Source: Herbaspirillum rhizosphaerae (lineage in GTDB: Bacteria; Pseudomonadota; Gammaproteobacteria; Burkholderiales; Burkholderiaceae_D). Taken from it: a stretch of 64,000 nucleotides of DNA. Below are positions 41,914-51,483 of the stretch, one piece after another (the first letter of the stretch is position 1; every line of letters begins with the position of its first letter). Where the stretch lies: the NCBI RefSeq assembly GCF_001189965.1, contig NZ_LFLU01000001.1:310001-374000 (forward strand), written 5' to 3'. The notes under the pieces are model-generated. The model was not told the origin of the DNA and did not search any database. It worked only from the letters and a program-made list of their open reading frames with translations. Made by a program: the position numbers and the translations under genes.

Positions 41914-41956
41914 AAGATTGTCGACCTGCATTCGCTGTATATGCCGTCGGGCCGCC

Positions 41957-41984
41957 ATTATATGACAGGCGTATGGTTTGTCTC
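41957..41984 (-). promoter_or_regulatory. Sigma-70-like promoter of the biotin operon
   Basis: On the minus strand: -35 GAGACA (41979-41984), 16-bp spacer, -10 TATAAT (41957-41962). It lies 44 bp before the chosen bioM start. Confidence 0.6.
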
Positions 41985-42238
41985 GCCAGGTTTCTCTGAA
42001 GACAACTTGGCTCCGGTACCTAGATTGGGAGCTTGAAGGCAAGATCCTCGAGAGGACGCGGCTGCTTGTATTGATACGACTTGGTATGTTTTTTTATTTC
42101 TCAGAAATTTTAGAGAAGTCGCTGCGATCTGCTGGACAACACTCCGGTTGAACAACATAATTTGGCAAAAAATTTCATAAACATCGGGGAAATGCATGGG
42201 TTTGCATTCGTCATTTTGCGCAATTGATTTTCATCCTT

Positions 42239-42256
42239 GTCGGGTGCGCACCCGAC
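42239..42256. promoter_or_regulatory. Perfect 18-bp palindrome
   Basis: GTCGGGTGCGCACCCGAC is fully self-complementary, about 140 bp before the M48 peptidase gene and 280 bp from bioM promoter sequences. Operator of a dimeric regulator or a short hairpin; no adjacent regulator gene. Confidence 0.5.
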
Positions 42257-42398
42257 ATCAACTTGATCCAATCATTGGAATCTCTGCAAGGCATCGTCTC
42301 GTCAGCCACTGACGATTTCTTAAAAAAATCTTTGTCCGAAAATCATCGCGGTGATGCATGGCGGTGATGCAGGCATTCGTAACATACATGGAGCATAC

Positions 42399-45300
42399 GT
42401 GGAAAATATCTATCCGATGGGACCGGAGGGTGTATCGCGCGATTTTGCGAAACCAACCAGAAATTATAAGAATAAGGCGTGGCTGGCAGTCGGCGGGCTG
42501 GGATTGTTCATTGCCTTATATTTTCTGCTGGCAGGCTGGTTCGTTCTCATTGCTTATCGTCTTCTTGCGCATGCGGTAGCCGGCGGAGGAAATTCATTTT
42601 GGGTCTTCATTGCCGGTGTGTGCGCTGCATTCTTTGCCGTGTTCATGTTCAAGGCGTTGTTCCTCGGCAAGCAAAATTTCAAGATCGAGGACAAGGAGGT
42701 CACGGCCGAACAGCAGCCACGTTTGTTTGAGTTCCTATATCGCCTTGCCGACGATGCAGGTGCACCGCGTCCGCATCGTGTGTTTCTGTCGCCTCGCGTC
42801 AATGCCTCGGTGTTTTACAACTTGTCAGTGCTGAACCTGATTTATCCGTCCAAGAAGAATCTGGAAATCGGACTGGGTCTCGTGAATGTACTTTCTCTGA
42901 GCGAATTCAAAGCGGTTTGTGCGCATGAGTTCGGCCATTTCGCACAGCGTTCGATGGCGGTCGGCAGGTGGGTTTATACGGCACAACAGATCGCTTCCAA
43001 AATCGTCGCCAGGCGTGACGCGCTGGATGGTTTTCTGAACGGGCTGGCGCGAATCGATATTCGCGTGGCGTGGATAGGCTGGATCATGCAGATTATCGTG
43101 TGGTCGATCCGTTCGCTGATCGATTTTGCATTTCGCGGAGTAGTCCTGGCGCAGCGTGCCTTGTCACGGGAAATGGAAATGCAGGCGGATCTGGTCGCCG
43201 TATCGCTGTCCGGCAGTGATACGCTGATTCACGCATTGCATCGCCTCGGCGCTGCCGACGATGCGTGGGATCGTGCTGCCAGATTTGCCTGGAGCGAAGC
43301 TGCCAACAAAAGTGTCGTCCGCGATGTGTATGCTTTGCAATCGCGCATCATCGAACATCTTTCTGTGGTTCTGGATGATCCCCTCTATGGCAAGCATCCG
43401 CCGTTGCCGTCTGAAAACCCGGAAATGCATCGGCTGTTCAGGGCCGACTTCGCTTTGCCGCCGACGATGTGGTCGACGCATCCGCTGAACTTCGAGCGCG
43501 AGGAAAACGCGAAACGCCGGTATGTTCCTGTGGAGGCCGACAACCGCAGCGCGTGGACCTTGTTCGACGATGCACAGTCGCTGCGTGAAGAAGTTAGTGC
43601 GAGGTTGGCAGGCACAACGGAAGAGGCGCCGGTTCTGATCGAAACATCGCTGGCCAAATTGGACGAGCAATACGCCTGCGAGTATTTCAAACGCGCCTAT
43701 CGCGGTGCGTATCTGGGACGCCCGGTTACCTTGCAGGCGGCGCAGGTTGCCGATCTTTTCGATGCCCAGCGAGCTGCGAGTGTCAAGGATCTGGATCTGC
43801 TGTACCCGGAGTCGCTGGCTCAGGATCTTGAGCAGGTGCGCAATCTGGAGAAGGAAGTCGCGTTGCTTGAATCGCTGCGGGACAAGACTTTCGTTCCTAT
43901 GGATGGCGTCATACGTTATCGCGGCAAGGAGATCCGCCGCAATGCCTTGCCTGATATGCTGATCGAGGTCTTGCGAGAGCGCGCCGAGGTACGCGAGAAA
44001 ATATGGGCGCACGACTATCTTTGTCGCAGCGTCCATCTGGCGCTGGCAAAAGAATTGGGACAGGGATGGGATGCCTATCTGCGCGAACTGATTTCGATGC
44101 TGCACTACGCCGACCACAGCGTAGCGCGTTTGCGCGAAGTGCATGACGTGCTGCGCAGGCGGCTTAACGCAGAGACCGCTGGCGGACAGGCCCGTGCCAG
44201 CAGCGACGGCGTGGTTCGCATCATCGCAGCAGCAGGTGAGGCGCAAAGAGTTCTGGACGACGTGTATACGCATGCTCACGCGATTGTCGTTGATGATTCT
44301 TTTGTCGCAGGTTTTGGAACTGAATCGTTTGAAGAGAAGCTCGGAAAGTTCGGCTTGCTTCCACCCCACAGAGAAAACATCAGTAACTGGCTGAATGCAG
44401 TCGACAGCTGGTTTTCGCATACGCAGGGCGTGTTGCAGTCGCTGGGATCTTGCGCGCTGGATCGGCTGCTGACCTCCGAAGCCGCCGTTGCAGGATGGGC
44501 CAGGGAAGGAGCTACGCCTGACGAGGCTCCGTTACCCGTCGCGCTGCCGGAGAGCCGGGAAGCATTTGTGCTCGACACCGATCGTACCCGTGACATCAAG
44601 CCCGGCGCCTGGCAACGGTTTCAGTCAGCACAAGGGTGGACTTACGGATTGGCGCGCTTCGCAGTCGCCGGCGGCATTATCGGCGGCGTGCTGCTGGTCG
44701 GTTCTTCGCTTTCTTCCCTCGAAGTTGCTGTTTACAACGGATTGGGGCGCACCGTACAGGTCAGTATCGACAATCGCTCGGTCACCATACCGCGTTACTC
44801 GTACCGCGCCGTCGGTGTCTCGCATGCCGATAGTTATCACGTTGAGACGCGTGATGAAAGCGGTCGCGTGATTGAATCCTTCGATGGGGATACCAACAAC
44901 GGAAACGTCGGGTTGTTTTATAACGTTGCAGGGGCAAGTCCGTTGGTTCAGTGGACGGCGACATACGGCGCCGCTGCGCCGCAACCTCCGAAGATGATCG
45001 GCGCTGTGCGTTGGGGTAACACGAGCGTTGACGACTTGTTCAAGGAGCCTCCGCAGTCGATTAAAAGCAAGACGGGCGGTATACGTACAGTATTGAGCGC
45101 TGCAGGCAGTGCAGACGCCACAGAAACGTTGTCGATGGTTCCTGTCGATGCGGCGGCGCAGGTGGTTGCTGCGCATGCGCGGTGGGATGAACGCGGCGAC
45201 CGCAACGTAGCCGGCTGGTTGAATTTGGCTATGAAGCAGCCGGGCGGCAACGATATTTTACGTGAGCGGGCCGAGCGTGATCCGAACGATATTTTGTCCT

Positions 45301-46217
45301 TACGCTATGTGCAGGACAGTCTGACGCCGGACGATGCTGCGCGTTTTTGCCAGACGCAAACAGCGCAATCACAGGCGTTTCCGGATAATCCCAATTTCCG
45401 CTATATAGCCATCCGCTGCATGCCAGAGTCACCGGCAAAGCTCAAGGCGTTTGACGATGGTCATCGACGCTGGCCCCAGCACGGTTGGTTCGCCTATGCC
45501 GCCGGTTACACAGCTCAGGAGAAACAGGATTGGGCGGTCGCCAGCAATCTCATGGCTGTCGCGATGCAAAACGAACCGGCATTGACGGATAATCTGAGCC
45601 TGGAACTGGCGCGCATGCGGCGATTGCAAAAGGCTGACCCGCGGGTGGATGTCAGTGATCTTGCCGCGCAATCGCCTAGTCTGCGGATGCTGCTGGCAAT
45701 CGATTCCGGCAAGGACATCGGCGATGGCCCGCTCACGGCATATCACGATCTGGCAACAGGACATCTCGATGCCGCGATAGCCAAAGCGAAAGGCACGGGT
45801 TATGCAGAACGCATTACCCGTCTGGCGGCGGCCAGCACCGGCGCTTCGCGTGCATTGATGAGTGACGCGCTGGCCTTGCCGTTGCGCTACGACGAATCCG
45901 ATGAAATCAGCGTATTCGCCGCCATCGCTGTGGCCTTGCGTACAGGCCGTGATATCGCTCCCTATCACGTGCTTCTGGAGCGCATGGGACTGGGGCATAA
46001 GGCACCGGGGGAGTTTGAGCAATTGTATCGTTTTGCCATGGCGCTGCGGGATGGCAAAGTGGCCGAGGCGGATCGGCAACTTGATGGCCTGTCGATGCAA
46101 ATCCGAGGGATTGCCCACAGCATGGGTGTCTCTGTGCTCGGTGCACGTGCGCCAAGGAACTGGCAAATCGGTGCGCGGTGCATTTTGTTCGGCGCCGAAC
46201 GGCCTTATCTTGGATGA
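42399..46217 (+). CDS. Giant membrane-bound M48-family metallopeptidase
   Basis: 1272 residues from a GTG at 42399 with GGAG 5 nt upstream; frames starting at 42351 lack such a site. Two membrane helices lie at about 28-56 and 66-88. The zinc motif HEFGH is at 176-180 in FKAVCAHEFGHFAQ, with Glu260 in EMQAD as the third ligand. A further membrane segment lies near 755-775 (AVAGGIIGGVLLVG). The C-terminal third is alpha-helical and TPR-like in character, and a small beta domain (YNGLGRTVQVSIDNRS) follows the membrane segment. Standard M48 enzymes such as HtpX are about 290 residues, so most of this protein is extra. The stop overlaps the next gene (ATGA). Function unknown; possibly envelope protein quality control. 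Confidence 0.83.
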   Translation: MENIYPMGPEGVSRDFAKPTRNYKNKAWLAVGGLGLFIALYFLLAGWFVLIAYRLLAHAVAGGGNSFWVFIAGVCAAFFAVFMFKALFLGKQNFKIEDKEVTAEQQPRLFEFLYRLADDAGAPRPHRVFLSPRVNASVFYNLSVLNLIYPSKKNLEIGLGLVNVLSLSEFKAVCAHEFGHFAQRSMAVGRWVYTAQQIASKIVARRDALDGFLNGLARIDIRVAWIGWIMQIIVWSIRSLIDFAFRGVVLAQRALSREMEMQADLVAVSLSGSDTLIHALHRLGAADDAWDRAARFAWSEAANKSVVRDVYALQSRIIEHLSVVLDDPLYGKHPPLPSENPEMHRLFRADFALPPTMWSTHPLNFEREENAKRRYVPVEADNRSAWTLFDDAQSLREEVSARLAGTTEEAPVLIETSLAKLDEQYACEYFKRAYRGAYLGRPVTLQAAQVADLFDAQRAASVKDLDLLYPESLAQDLEQVRNLEKEVALLESLRDKTFVPMDGVIRYRGKEIRRNALPDMLIEVLRERAEVREKIWAHDYLCRSVHLALAKELGQGWDAYLRELISMLHYADHSVARLREVHDVLRRRLNAETAGGQARASSDGVVRIIAAAGEAQRVLDDVYTHAHAIVVDDSFVAGFGTESFEEKLGKFGLLPPHRENISNWLNAVDSWFSHTQGVLQSLGSCALDRLLTSEAAVAGWAREGATPDEAPLPVALPESREAFVLDTDRTRDIKPGAWQRFQSAQGWTYGLARFAVAGGIIGGVLLVGSSLSSLEVAVYNGLGRTVQVSIDNRSVTIPRYSYRAVGVSHADSYHVETRDESGRVIESFDGDTNNGNVGLFYNVAGASPLVQWTATYGAAAPQPPKMIGAVRWGNTSVDDLFKEPPQSIKSKTGGIRTVLSAAGSADATETLSMVPVDAAAQVVAAHARWDERGDRNVAGWLNLAMKQPGGNDILRERAERDPNDILSLRYVQDSLTPDDAARFCQTQTAQSQAFPDNPNFRYIAIRCMPESPAKLKAFDDGHRRWPQHGWFAYAAGYTAQEKQDWAVASNLMAVAMQNEPALTDNLSLELARMRRLQKADPRVDVSDLAAQSPSLRMLLAIDSGKDIGDGPLTAYHDLATGHLDAAIAKAKGTGYAERITRLAAASTGASRALMSDALALPLRYDESDEISVFAAIAVALRTGRDIAPYHVLLERMGLGHKAPGEFEQLYRFAMALRDGKVAEADRQLDGLSMQIRGIAHSMGVSVLGARAPRNWQIGARCILFGAERPYLG

Positions 46218-47452
46218 AATCAATGAAACAACTGGACGTTGCGATAGTCGGCGCCGGCCCGGCCGGACTAGCCACCGCACTGTATTTGCAGAAGTCAGGT
46301 CATCGCGTCACTTTATTTGAACGGTTCATCGAACCGGCGCCGATCGGTTCTGGCCTGATTTTGCAACCGACCGGTCTCACGGTGCTGGATGATCTGGGAC
46401 TGTTCGATGAAATCGCAGCGTTGGGCAATCGCATTGATCGCCTCTGCGGCTTCGACGCGCTGTCTGGCCGGACGGTGCTGGATGTGCGCTATGCCGCGAT
46501 CAAAGGTGGCCGGTTCGGTATCGCCGTGCATCGCGCTGCGCTGTTTCATGTCCTGTATCAGGCCGTAGCACAGGCCGGCATCGCCATCGAAACCGGTCTT
46601 GATATCGTCGATCTGGATATCAGCGGGGATCGTGCATGGTTGCTGACGAATACGGGGCGACGTATCGGGCCGTTCGATCTGGCGATTGACGCAAGCGGCG
46701 CTCGCTCCAAGATCAAGCGACATGCCCGGCAGCCTCGCGAACCCAAGCCACTGCCTTACGGTGCATTCTGGGCTTCATTGCAAGCTCCCGAAAGTGCGTC
46801 AGGTAATACTTCGCTGGTGCAGCGCTATCAGCGGGCGTCCACGATGATCGGTGTGCTGCCCATCGGCAGGCCGGCACCGCAAGCGCCAGGGATGACGGCG
46901 TTCTTCTGGAGCACCAAGCCCGACGAGCTTGAAAAACTCCGCGAGAAGGGAATTCAAAACTGGAAAGACAGTATCTGGAAGCTTTGGCCCGAGTGCGAGT
47001 TTTATCTTAATCAGATCCACAGTTTTGAAGACATGACACTGGCGCGTTACGGCCATCATACGTTGCCGACGCCGGCCGGAAAATGTCTGGCGATTATCGG
47101 CGACGCTGCGCACTCGACGAGCCCGCAACTGGGGCAGGGAGCCAATATGGCATTGCTTGACGCGCGCGCGTTAAGTCACGCGTTGACGCGGTCGCCTGAT
47201 GTCGCCAGCGCACTCTCGCGCTACGCCGCATCGCGCCGGATGCACGTCCAAACCTTCCAGGCGCTCTCTGCGGCATTTACGCCTTTCTATCAATCCGACT
47301 CTGTCTTGCTGCCATTTATCCGAGATCGGTTCGTTGCGCCGCTTTCGAAAGTTTCTCCTGGTCCACAGCTTCTTGCTTCGATGGTGGCGGGAACCCTTGT
47401 CGACCCATTCAAATCGATTGGTCTGCAGGAGCGGAACTGGCAAAGTGCATGA
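46214..47452 (+). CDS. FAD-dependent monooxygenase (UbiH/PHBH-like)
   Basis: 412 residues from the ATG at 46214, which overlaps the M48 stop by 4 bp; the ATG at 46223 (MKQLDVAIVGAGPAG) is an alternative. The Rossmann GxGxxG motif lies at about residues 11-18 and the DG-type motif at AIDASGARS. AIIGDAAHSTSPQLGQGANMAL (in parts: IGDAAHSTSPQLGQG) is the FAD/ribityl motif of class A flavoprotein hydroxylases. The family hydroxylates or epoxidises ubiquinone precursors, aromatics or polyketides using NAD(P)H and O2. Coupled translation with a membrane peptidase is unusual and gives no obvious substrate. Confidence 0.85.
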   Translation: MKSMKQLDVAIVGAGPAGLATALYLQKSGHRVTLFERFIEPAPIGSGLILQPTGLTVLDDLGLFDEIAALGNRIDRLCGFDALSGRTVLDVRYAAIKGGRFGIAVHRAALFHVLYQAVAQAGIAIETGLDIVDLDISGDRAWLLTNTGRRIGPFDLAIDASGARSKIKRHARQPREPKPLPYGAFWASLQAPESASGNTSLVQRYQRASTMIGVLPIGRPAPQAPGMTAFFWSTKPDELEKLREKGIQNWKDSIWKLWPECEFYLNQIHSFEDMTLARYGHHTLPTPAGKCLAIIGDAAHSTSPQLGQGANMALLDARALSHALTRSPDVASALSRYAASRRMHVQTFQALSAAFTPFYQSDSVLLPFIRDRFVAPLSKVSPGPQLLASMVAGTLVDPFKSIGLQERNWQSA

Positions 47453-47531
47453 CTGCTTCGATCGCCCGCATGCCGGGGTAGTCTCATATGCTACGATGCC
47501 TTTATTCTCATTATCATTTTCAGGCGGGTAC

Positions 47532-47963
47532 ATGGCGCAGTACGGATTGGACTATCGTGGCAGACACATCACCGTGCTCGACAGCATTCATTCGGACAAG
47601 GGCGGCGTGGCCTGCACCGTGCATATCGGCGACGACATCTATCCCAATATCAAGGGCGCGCCGTTCGCCAACGTGGGGGCGGCGCAAGCTGCCGGCGCCG
47701 CATTCGCGCGCGCATTGATCGATGCCATGCTTGACGGCGATGCGGTGGAGCACCAGGGCTATTTCATCCGCACCAGTAGCCTGGAACAGCGCGACGGCTC
47801 CTGGCTCGGCGGTTATCAGCTGCATCGCAACGACAATCCGGTGCCGTTCCGCCGTGCCACTTGCGACGATTTCCGCGGCAACAGCTCAACGGAAGCGGAA
47901 GAACACGCCATCACCGTGGCGCGTCAGGCAGTGGATGCCGACGTCGCCGCCGGCAAACTCTGA
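47532..47963 (+). CDS. Conserved-looking small protein of unknown function
   Basis: 143 residues starting MAQYGLDYRGRHITVLDSIH, with AGGCGG upstream. I do not recognise a family. The first ~55 residues look like a beta hairpin with HIGDDIYPNIKG, followed by an alanine-rich helix (VGAAQAAGAAFARALIDA). Then comes a loop rich in Arg/Asp/Asn and a C-terminal helix (EHAITVARQAVDADV). No signal peptide or membrane segment. Codon use matches the neighbours, so the gene is likely real. It is 79 bp after the monooxygenase on the same strand and convergent with the next transporter gene. Confidence 0.7.
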   Translation: MAQYGLDYRGRHITVLDSIHSDKGGVACTVHIGDDIYPNIKGAPFANVGAAQAAGAAFARALIDAMLDGDAVEHQGYFIRTSSLEQRDGSWLGGYQLHRNDNPVPFRRATCDDFRGNSSTEAEEHAITVARQAVDADVAAGKL

Positions 47964-47984
47964 GTTTCTCCCGGTTTTTCTTCC

Positions 47985-49241
47985 TCAGGGCGCAGCATTG
48001 GCTGCCAGCGCCGCCCGTTGCTGGATCCCGCGGCTCAGACGCCACACCAGCGTCAACGCCACCAGCGATGTGCCGACCACGACATAGCCGATGACGTCGA
48101 AGTTCTGCAACTGGCCGTCCGGGCTGAAGGCGACGATATGACCGGCTACCACTGACGCCAGACCTCCCGACAACTGCTGGATCGATGCGCTGATCGCGTT
48201 GAAGGAACCGCGTTGCGTTGCGGCAGGCACCGACGACACCAGCGCCTGGAACGGAATCATGCGCGAGAAAATCCCCAGGAACAGGACGACGTTCACAAAA
48301 ATCACCACCGGCATCGTGACACGGCCCAGATGGGTGTAGACCAGCACCATCACGATGGACAGGCAGGTGCCGAACAGGAACACGCGGAACTTGCCGACCT
48401 TGTCCGCCGCCTTGCCGATCATCGGTCCGATGAAAATCGTGAACAAGCCGGTGATCAGATACACCGACGGCAGATGGTGCAGATCAATGCCCAGGTTCGC
48501 CACCAGATAAGCGCTGCTGAACGGCATCAGCATGAAGCCGCCGGTCATCAGCAGGGCAGTCGTGGCAAACGCCATCAGATAGCGCGATTCGGTCACGGTG
48601 TGGAACAGATGCATCCACGCGCTGTGTTCGCTCGGCATTTTCAGATGGTCGGCAACAGGTTGCATTTTCCAGACCACGACCAGTCCGCCGACGGCGCCCA
48701 GGCCGGCCATCGCCAGGAAAGGGATATGCCAGTTCCAGCGATTCGACAGATACAGCCCGATCGGAATGCCCAGCACCTGGCTGGCGGCAAAGGCGGTCTG
48801 GATCATGCCCATCACGCGGCCGCGCATGCTCAGCGGGAACAGGTCGGTTGAGATCGCCAGCACGATGGAGCCGATCACGCCGCCGAACAGGCCGGTGACG
48901 ATACGCGCGGCCAGCAGGCTTTCAAAGCTTTGCGCCACGCCGCACCACAGCGTGCCGAGGATGAAGCCGGTATAAAAGAACAGCAACAGGCGCTTGCGGT
49001 CGAAGCGGTCGGCAAAGCCGGCGGTGAGCAGGCCCGAGATGCCGGCGCTGAATGCATAGGCCGACACCACCAGGCCGAACTGGCTGGGCGCAATCTGCAT
49101 GGCCGGCATGATCACGGCGCCCAGCGGCGACATCAGCATGAAATCGAGGATCACGGCAAATTGCAGGAAGGCCAGCATGCCGACGACGAATTTCTGGTAG
49201 CGGGAGAACTGGGCAGGTGGAGCGGAGGTTGCGGTAGTCAT
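47985..49241 (-). CDS. MFS transporter (arabinose-efflux / drug-resistance type)
   Basis: 418 residues from the ATG at 49241 (MTTATSAPPAQ), chosen over 49286 because the longer N-terminus carries an unlikely CPPKK stretch and this start has AAGAAAG upstream. About 12 membrane helices. Motif AGFADRFDRKRLLLFF (about 71-86) is the MFS loop 2-3 signature, and GKAADKVGKFRVF repeats it in the second half. MGMIQTAFAASQVLGIPIGL is the antiporter motif C region. The family exports drugs, sugars or other small molecules. No regulator is adjacent, and the substrate is unknown. Confidence 0.87.
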   Translation of the reverse strand: MTTATSAPPAQFSRYQKFVVGMLAFLQFAVILDFMLMSPLGAVIMPAMQIAPSQFGLVVSAYAFSAGISGLLTAGFADRFDRKRLLLFFYTGFILGTLWCGVAQSFESLLAARIVTGLFGGVIGSIVLAISTDLFPLSMRGRVMGMIQTAFAASQVLGIPIGLYLSNRWNWHIPFLAMAGLGAVGGLVVVWKMQPVADHLKMPSEHSAWMHLFHTVTESRYLMAFATTALLMTGGFMLMPFSSAYLVANLGIDLHHLPSVYLITGLFTIFIGPMIGKAADKVGKFRVFLFGTCLSIVMVLVYTHLGRVTMPVVIFVNVVLFLGIFSRMIPFQALVSSVPAATQRGSFNAISASIQQLSGGLASVVAGHIVAFSPDGQLQNFDVIGYVVVGTSLVALTLVWRLSRGIQQRAALAANAAP

Positions 49242-49456
49242 GTTTTCTTTCTTGGGAGGACAGGCGCGTAAGGCTGGGATAGCCATGTAGACGTATCAGA
49301 GCGCGGGATATTGTATCCGGCCTGAAAAATAGCGCGAAGTTTCTCTGCAAGAGCCCGCTGCTTGTTCCTTGTTGCTTGCCGGCCGGCTCGGAGCGGCCGG
49401 CCATGCGGAAGCGAGCTTACTTCTTCTTATTTCCTCTCATTTCCGCGCATGTCATC

Positions 49457-50320
49457 TCATCGGACAAACAATTGCACGACGCTGGTCATGTTCGATGGGC
49501 CCAATCCCTTACGCATGGCTTCCTGGAAGATCTGTCTGGCTGCGGCAATAGTCGGCGCCGCTTCCCGGGATCCTGCTGCCTCCAGCGCATAGCCGAAGTC
49601 CTTCTCGATCAGTTCTACCGGAAACCGCGGCGAAATGTCCTCTGCCAGCATCAGGCCGGCGATCTGCCGCGCAGCCGGGCTGGAGACCGCGGTTTGTCCA
49701 ATGACGTTGAGCGCGCTCGAGGCGTCTACGCCGTTGCGCTGGAACATGCCCATCAGTTCGGCCAGCGCCGTGACCTGGATGCCGAGCAAGGCATTCGTGC
49801 CAAGCTTGACCAGCGCGCCGGTGCCTAAGGGGCCGACCAGATGCAGCGCAGAGCCCAGCACCTTGAGCAGGGGTTCGCAGCGATCGAAGGTCGCCTGGTC
49901 GCCGCCGATCAGATAGACCAGTTGCGCCGCCTCGGCTTGCGGGCGCGAACCGGCGACCGGCGCCTCCAGCAGCGACACTCCGTGTTTGCTTGCCGCGTTA
50001 CCCAACTCGCGCACCCAGTCCGGCGATAGCGTAGAACTTTCGATCGCCACGGCGCCTGCAGCCATTCCCGCCAGGGCGCCGGTTTCCGGATCCAGCCACA
50101 CCTGGCGGGATGCCGCATCGTCGCGGACCATGGCAAAAACGAAAGCCGCTCCCCGGGCGGCTTCTTTCGGGGTGCCGGCCTGCCTGGCGCCGAGGGAGAC
50201 AAGTTCAGCCGCGGCAGCCGGGCTGCGATTCCAGACGGTGACCTGATGTCCTGCTTTGAGGAGGTTCAGCGCCATGCGCGAACCCATGGCGCCCATTCCT
50301 AAAAATGCGATATCGCTCAA
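49457..50320 (-). CDS. NAD(P)-dependent beta-hydroxyacid dehydrogenase family oxidoreductase
   Basis: 287 residues, starting with TTG at 50320 preceded by CGGGAG. The Rossmann motif GMGAMGSRMA (about 8-17) and APVAGSRPQAEAAQL (substrate-binding region, near 120) identify the 3-hydroxyisobutyrate/tartronate semialdehyde/GlyR family. KLGTNALLGIQVTALAE has the catalytic lysine region (near 171). EKDFGYALEAA is the C-terminal dimer helix motif. It acts in the cytosol on a small hydroxyacid or imine; specificity is unclear. It is monocistronic, with no immediate partner. Confidence 0.87.
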   Translation of the reverse strand: MSDIAFLGMGAMGSRMALNLLKAGHQVTVWNRSPAAAAELVSLGARQAGTPKEAARGAAFVFAMVRDDAASRQVWLDPETGALAGMAAGAVAIESSTLSPDWVRELGNAASKHGVSLLEAPVAGSRPQAEAAQLVYLIGGDQATFDRCEPLLKVLGSALHLVGPLGTGALVKLGTNALLGIQVTALAELMGMFQRNGVDASSALNVIGQTAVSSPAARQIAGLMLAEDISPRFPVELIEKDFGYALEAAGSREAAPTIAAARQIFQEAMRKGLGPSNMTSVVQLFVR

Positions 50321-50531
50321 TCTGTACTCCCGAATATGAATAAATAGCCTGCCGAAATCAGCGTCCGCGCACGGAAACGATGCTTGTCGTCAATCATGAT
50401 GCAACGCTGCGGCATGGTCTGTCGCAGTATAGGATTTGAGCTCGCGCGATGCTTGCCCAATCCTCCATTCTTCTGGCCTATCTCTGCAGATAAGAAGGCG
50501 ACATTGCTTCCCGGCCCGGATGGGTACAGGC

Positions 50532-50564
50532 AAAAAAAGACCGGTGGCAGGTTCCACCGGTCTT
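50532..50564 (-). terminator. Rho-independent terminator of the SDR/DJ-1 operon
   Basis: On the minus strand the perfect 11-bp stem AAGACCGGTGG / CCACCGGTCTT with a 6-nt loop is followed by a run of T, 24 bp downstream of the DJ-1-type gene stop. Confidence 0.88.
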
Positions 50565-50587
50565 CGATCAGGCTGATTCAGCACAAT

Positions 50588-51454
50588 TCAGCGACGAAGG
50601 GCATTCAGCTGCCTGACCAGGACGTCGCCGAATTCCGGGGCGGACATCGGTTGTTGGCCGGTAATCAGTTCGCGGTCCACGATGACATTGCTGTGCCAGT
50701 TTGCCAGCGTGTCGACATGTGCGCCGGCTTCGGCCAAGGCATTCACCGGATAGAACTGGACGTTGCCGCCCAGACCAGACGGACCTTCGAGCTGTTGCTC
50801 TTCGCCGGTGGAGAACACCGTCAGGCGATATCCGGCGTATGGCCATCCCGCCGCCAGCGCGTTGGCCTTGCCGTCGTTCGCGATCATCGACGCGACGAAG
50901 GCATCCGGATCACGAAGCGCGGACAGCAGGACAACCGGTCCGTGGCAGATGATGCCGGTAGGGCGATGGCTCTCATGGAAGTTCGCAAGGATCTTGCCCA
51001 GGTTGCGATCCTTCAGCAGATCCGCCATCGGTGCGTGGCCGCCGGGAATGAACAGGCCGACATAGCCGCTTGTTCCTTCTGCCACAACGGAGGCCAGTGT
51101 CTTGGGATGTTTGAGTTGTTCGATTCCTTGCGCGTATTTCTCCGCCGCAGCACGTGCCGCCTCATCGCCGCCGAAGAACATCTTGTTGTTCGAGTTGGCG
51201 TCCATGACAGGCAGGTCGCCCTTGGGATTGGCAATGACCGGCTCGTAGCCGGCTTCCACCAGCTTGCGATAAGGGACGACGAATTCGTTGAGGTAGTAGC
51301 CTGTCGCGTATTTCTTGCCGTCGCGCAGATCCAGTTCCTGCGCGCTCGACATGACCACCAGCACTTTGCCGCGTGATTGCGCCGATGCGGAAGGGGGAAG
51401 GGCGAAGCTGGTCGCCATTGCCACGATGGCGGCGCCGATTTTGAGAATGTTCAT
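50588..51454 (-). CDS. Periplasmic DJ-1/PfpI-type protein (Hsp31/GAT1-like)
   Basis: 288 residues from the ATG at 51454. A signal peptide covers about 1-26 (VAMATSFALPPSASAQS), so the protein is exported. The DJ-1 fold has VVMSSAQELDL at the start, NEFVVPYRKLVEAGY, the motif GLFIPGGHAPMADLL, and the nucleophile elbow GIICHGPVVLLSA with a catalytic cysteine. The family includes glyoxalase III, chaperone and deglycase activities, which are debated. It is the second gene after an SDR gene (29 bp gap) and may work with it on aldehydes. A transcriptional regulator with its own DJ-1 domain lies divergently beyond the SDR. Confidence 0.87.
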   Translation of the reverse strand: MNILKIGAAIVAMATSFALPPSASAQSRGKVLVVMSSAQELDLRDGKKYATGYYLNEFVVPYRKLVEAGYEPVIANPKGDLPVMDANSNNKMFFGGDEAARAAAEKYAQGIEQLKHPKTLASVVAEGTSGYVGLFIPGGHAPMADLLKDRNLGKILANFHESHRPTGIICHGPVVLLSALRDPDAFVASMIANDGKANALAAGWPYAGYRLTVFSTGEEQQLEGPSGLGGNVQFYPVNALAEAGAHVDTLANWHSNVIVDRELITGQQPMSAPEFGDVLVRQLNALRR

Positions 51455-51483
51455 GATGTTCTGTTCCTGTGTGAATGAGGGAC

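Larger units (their letters stand above)
41914..42398. other. 485-bp divergent intergenic region between bioM and the M48 peptidase
   Basis: AT-rich. It contains the bioM promoter (41957-41984), an 18-bp perfect palindrome (42239-42256) and a small CCAATcATTGG dyad near 42269. No supported gene. Confidence 0.6.

Noticed and set aside
49370..49410. GC-rich GGCCGG hairpin upstream of the MFS gene ending at 47985
   Set aside because: Imperfect, with no T-run and no clear position relative to a promoter. Too weak to annotate.
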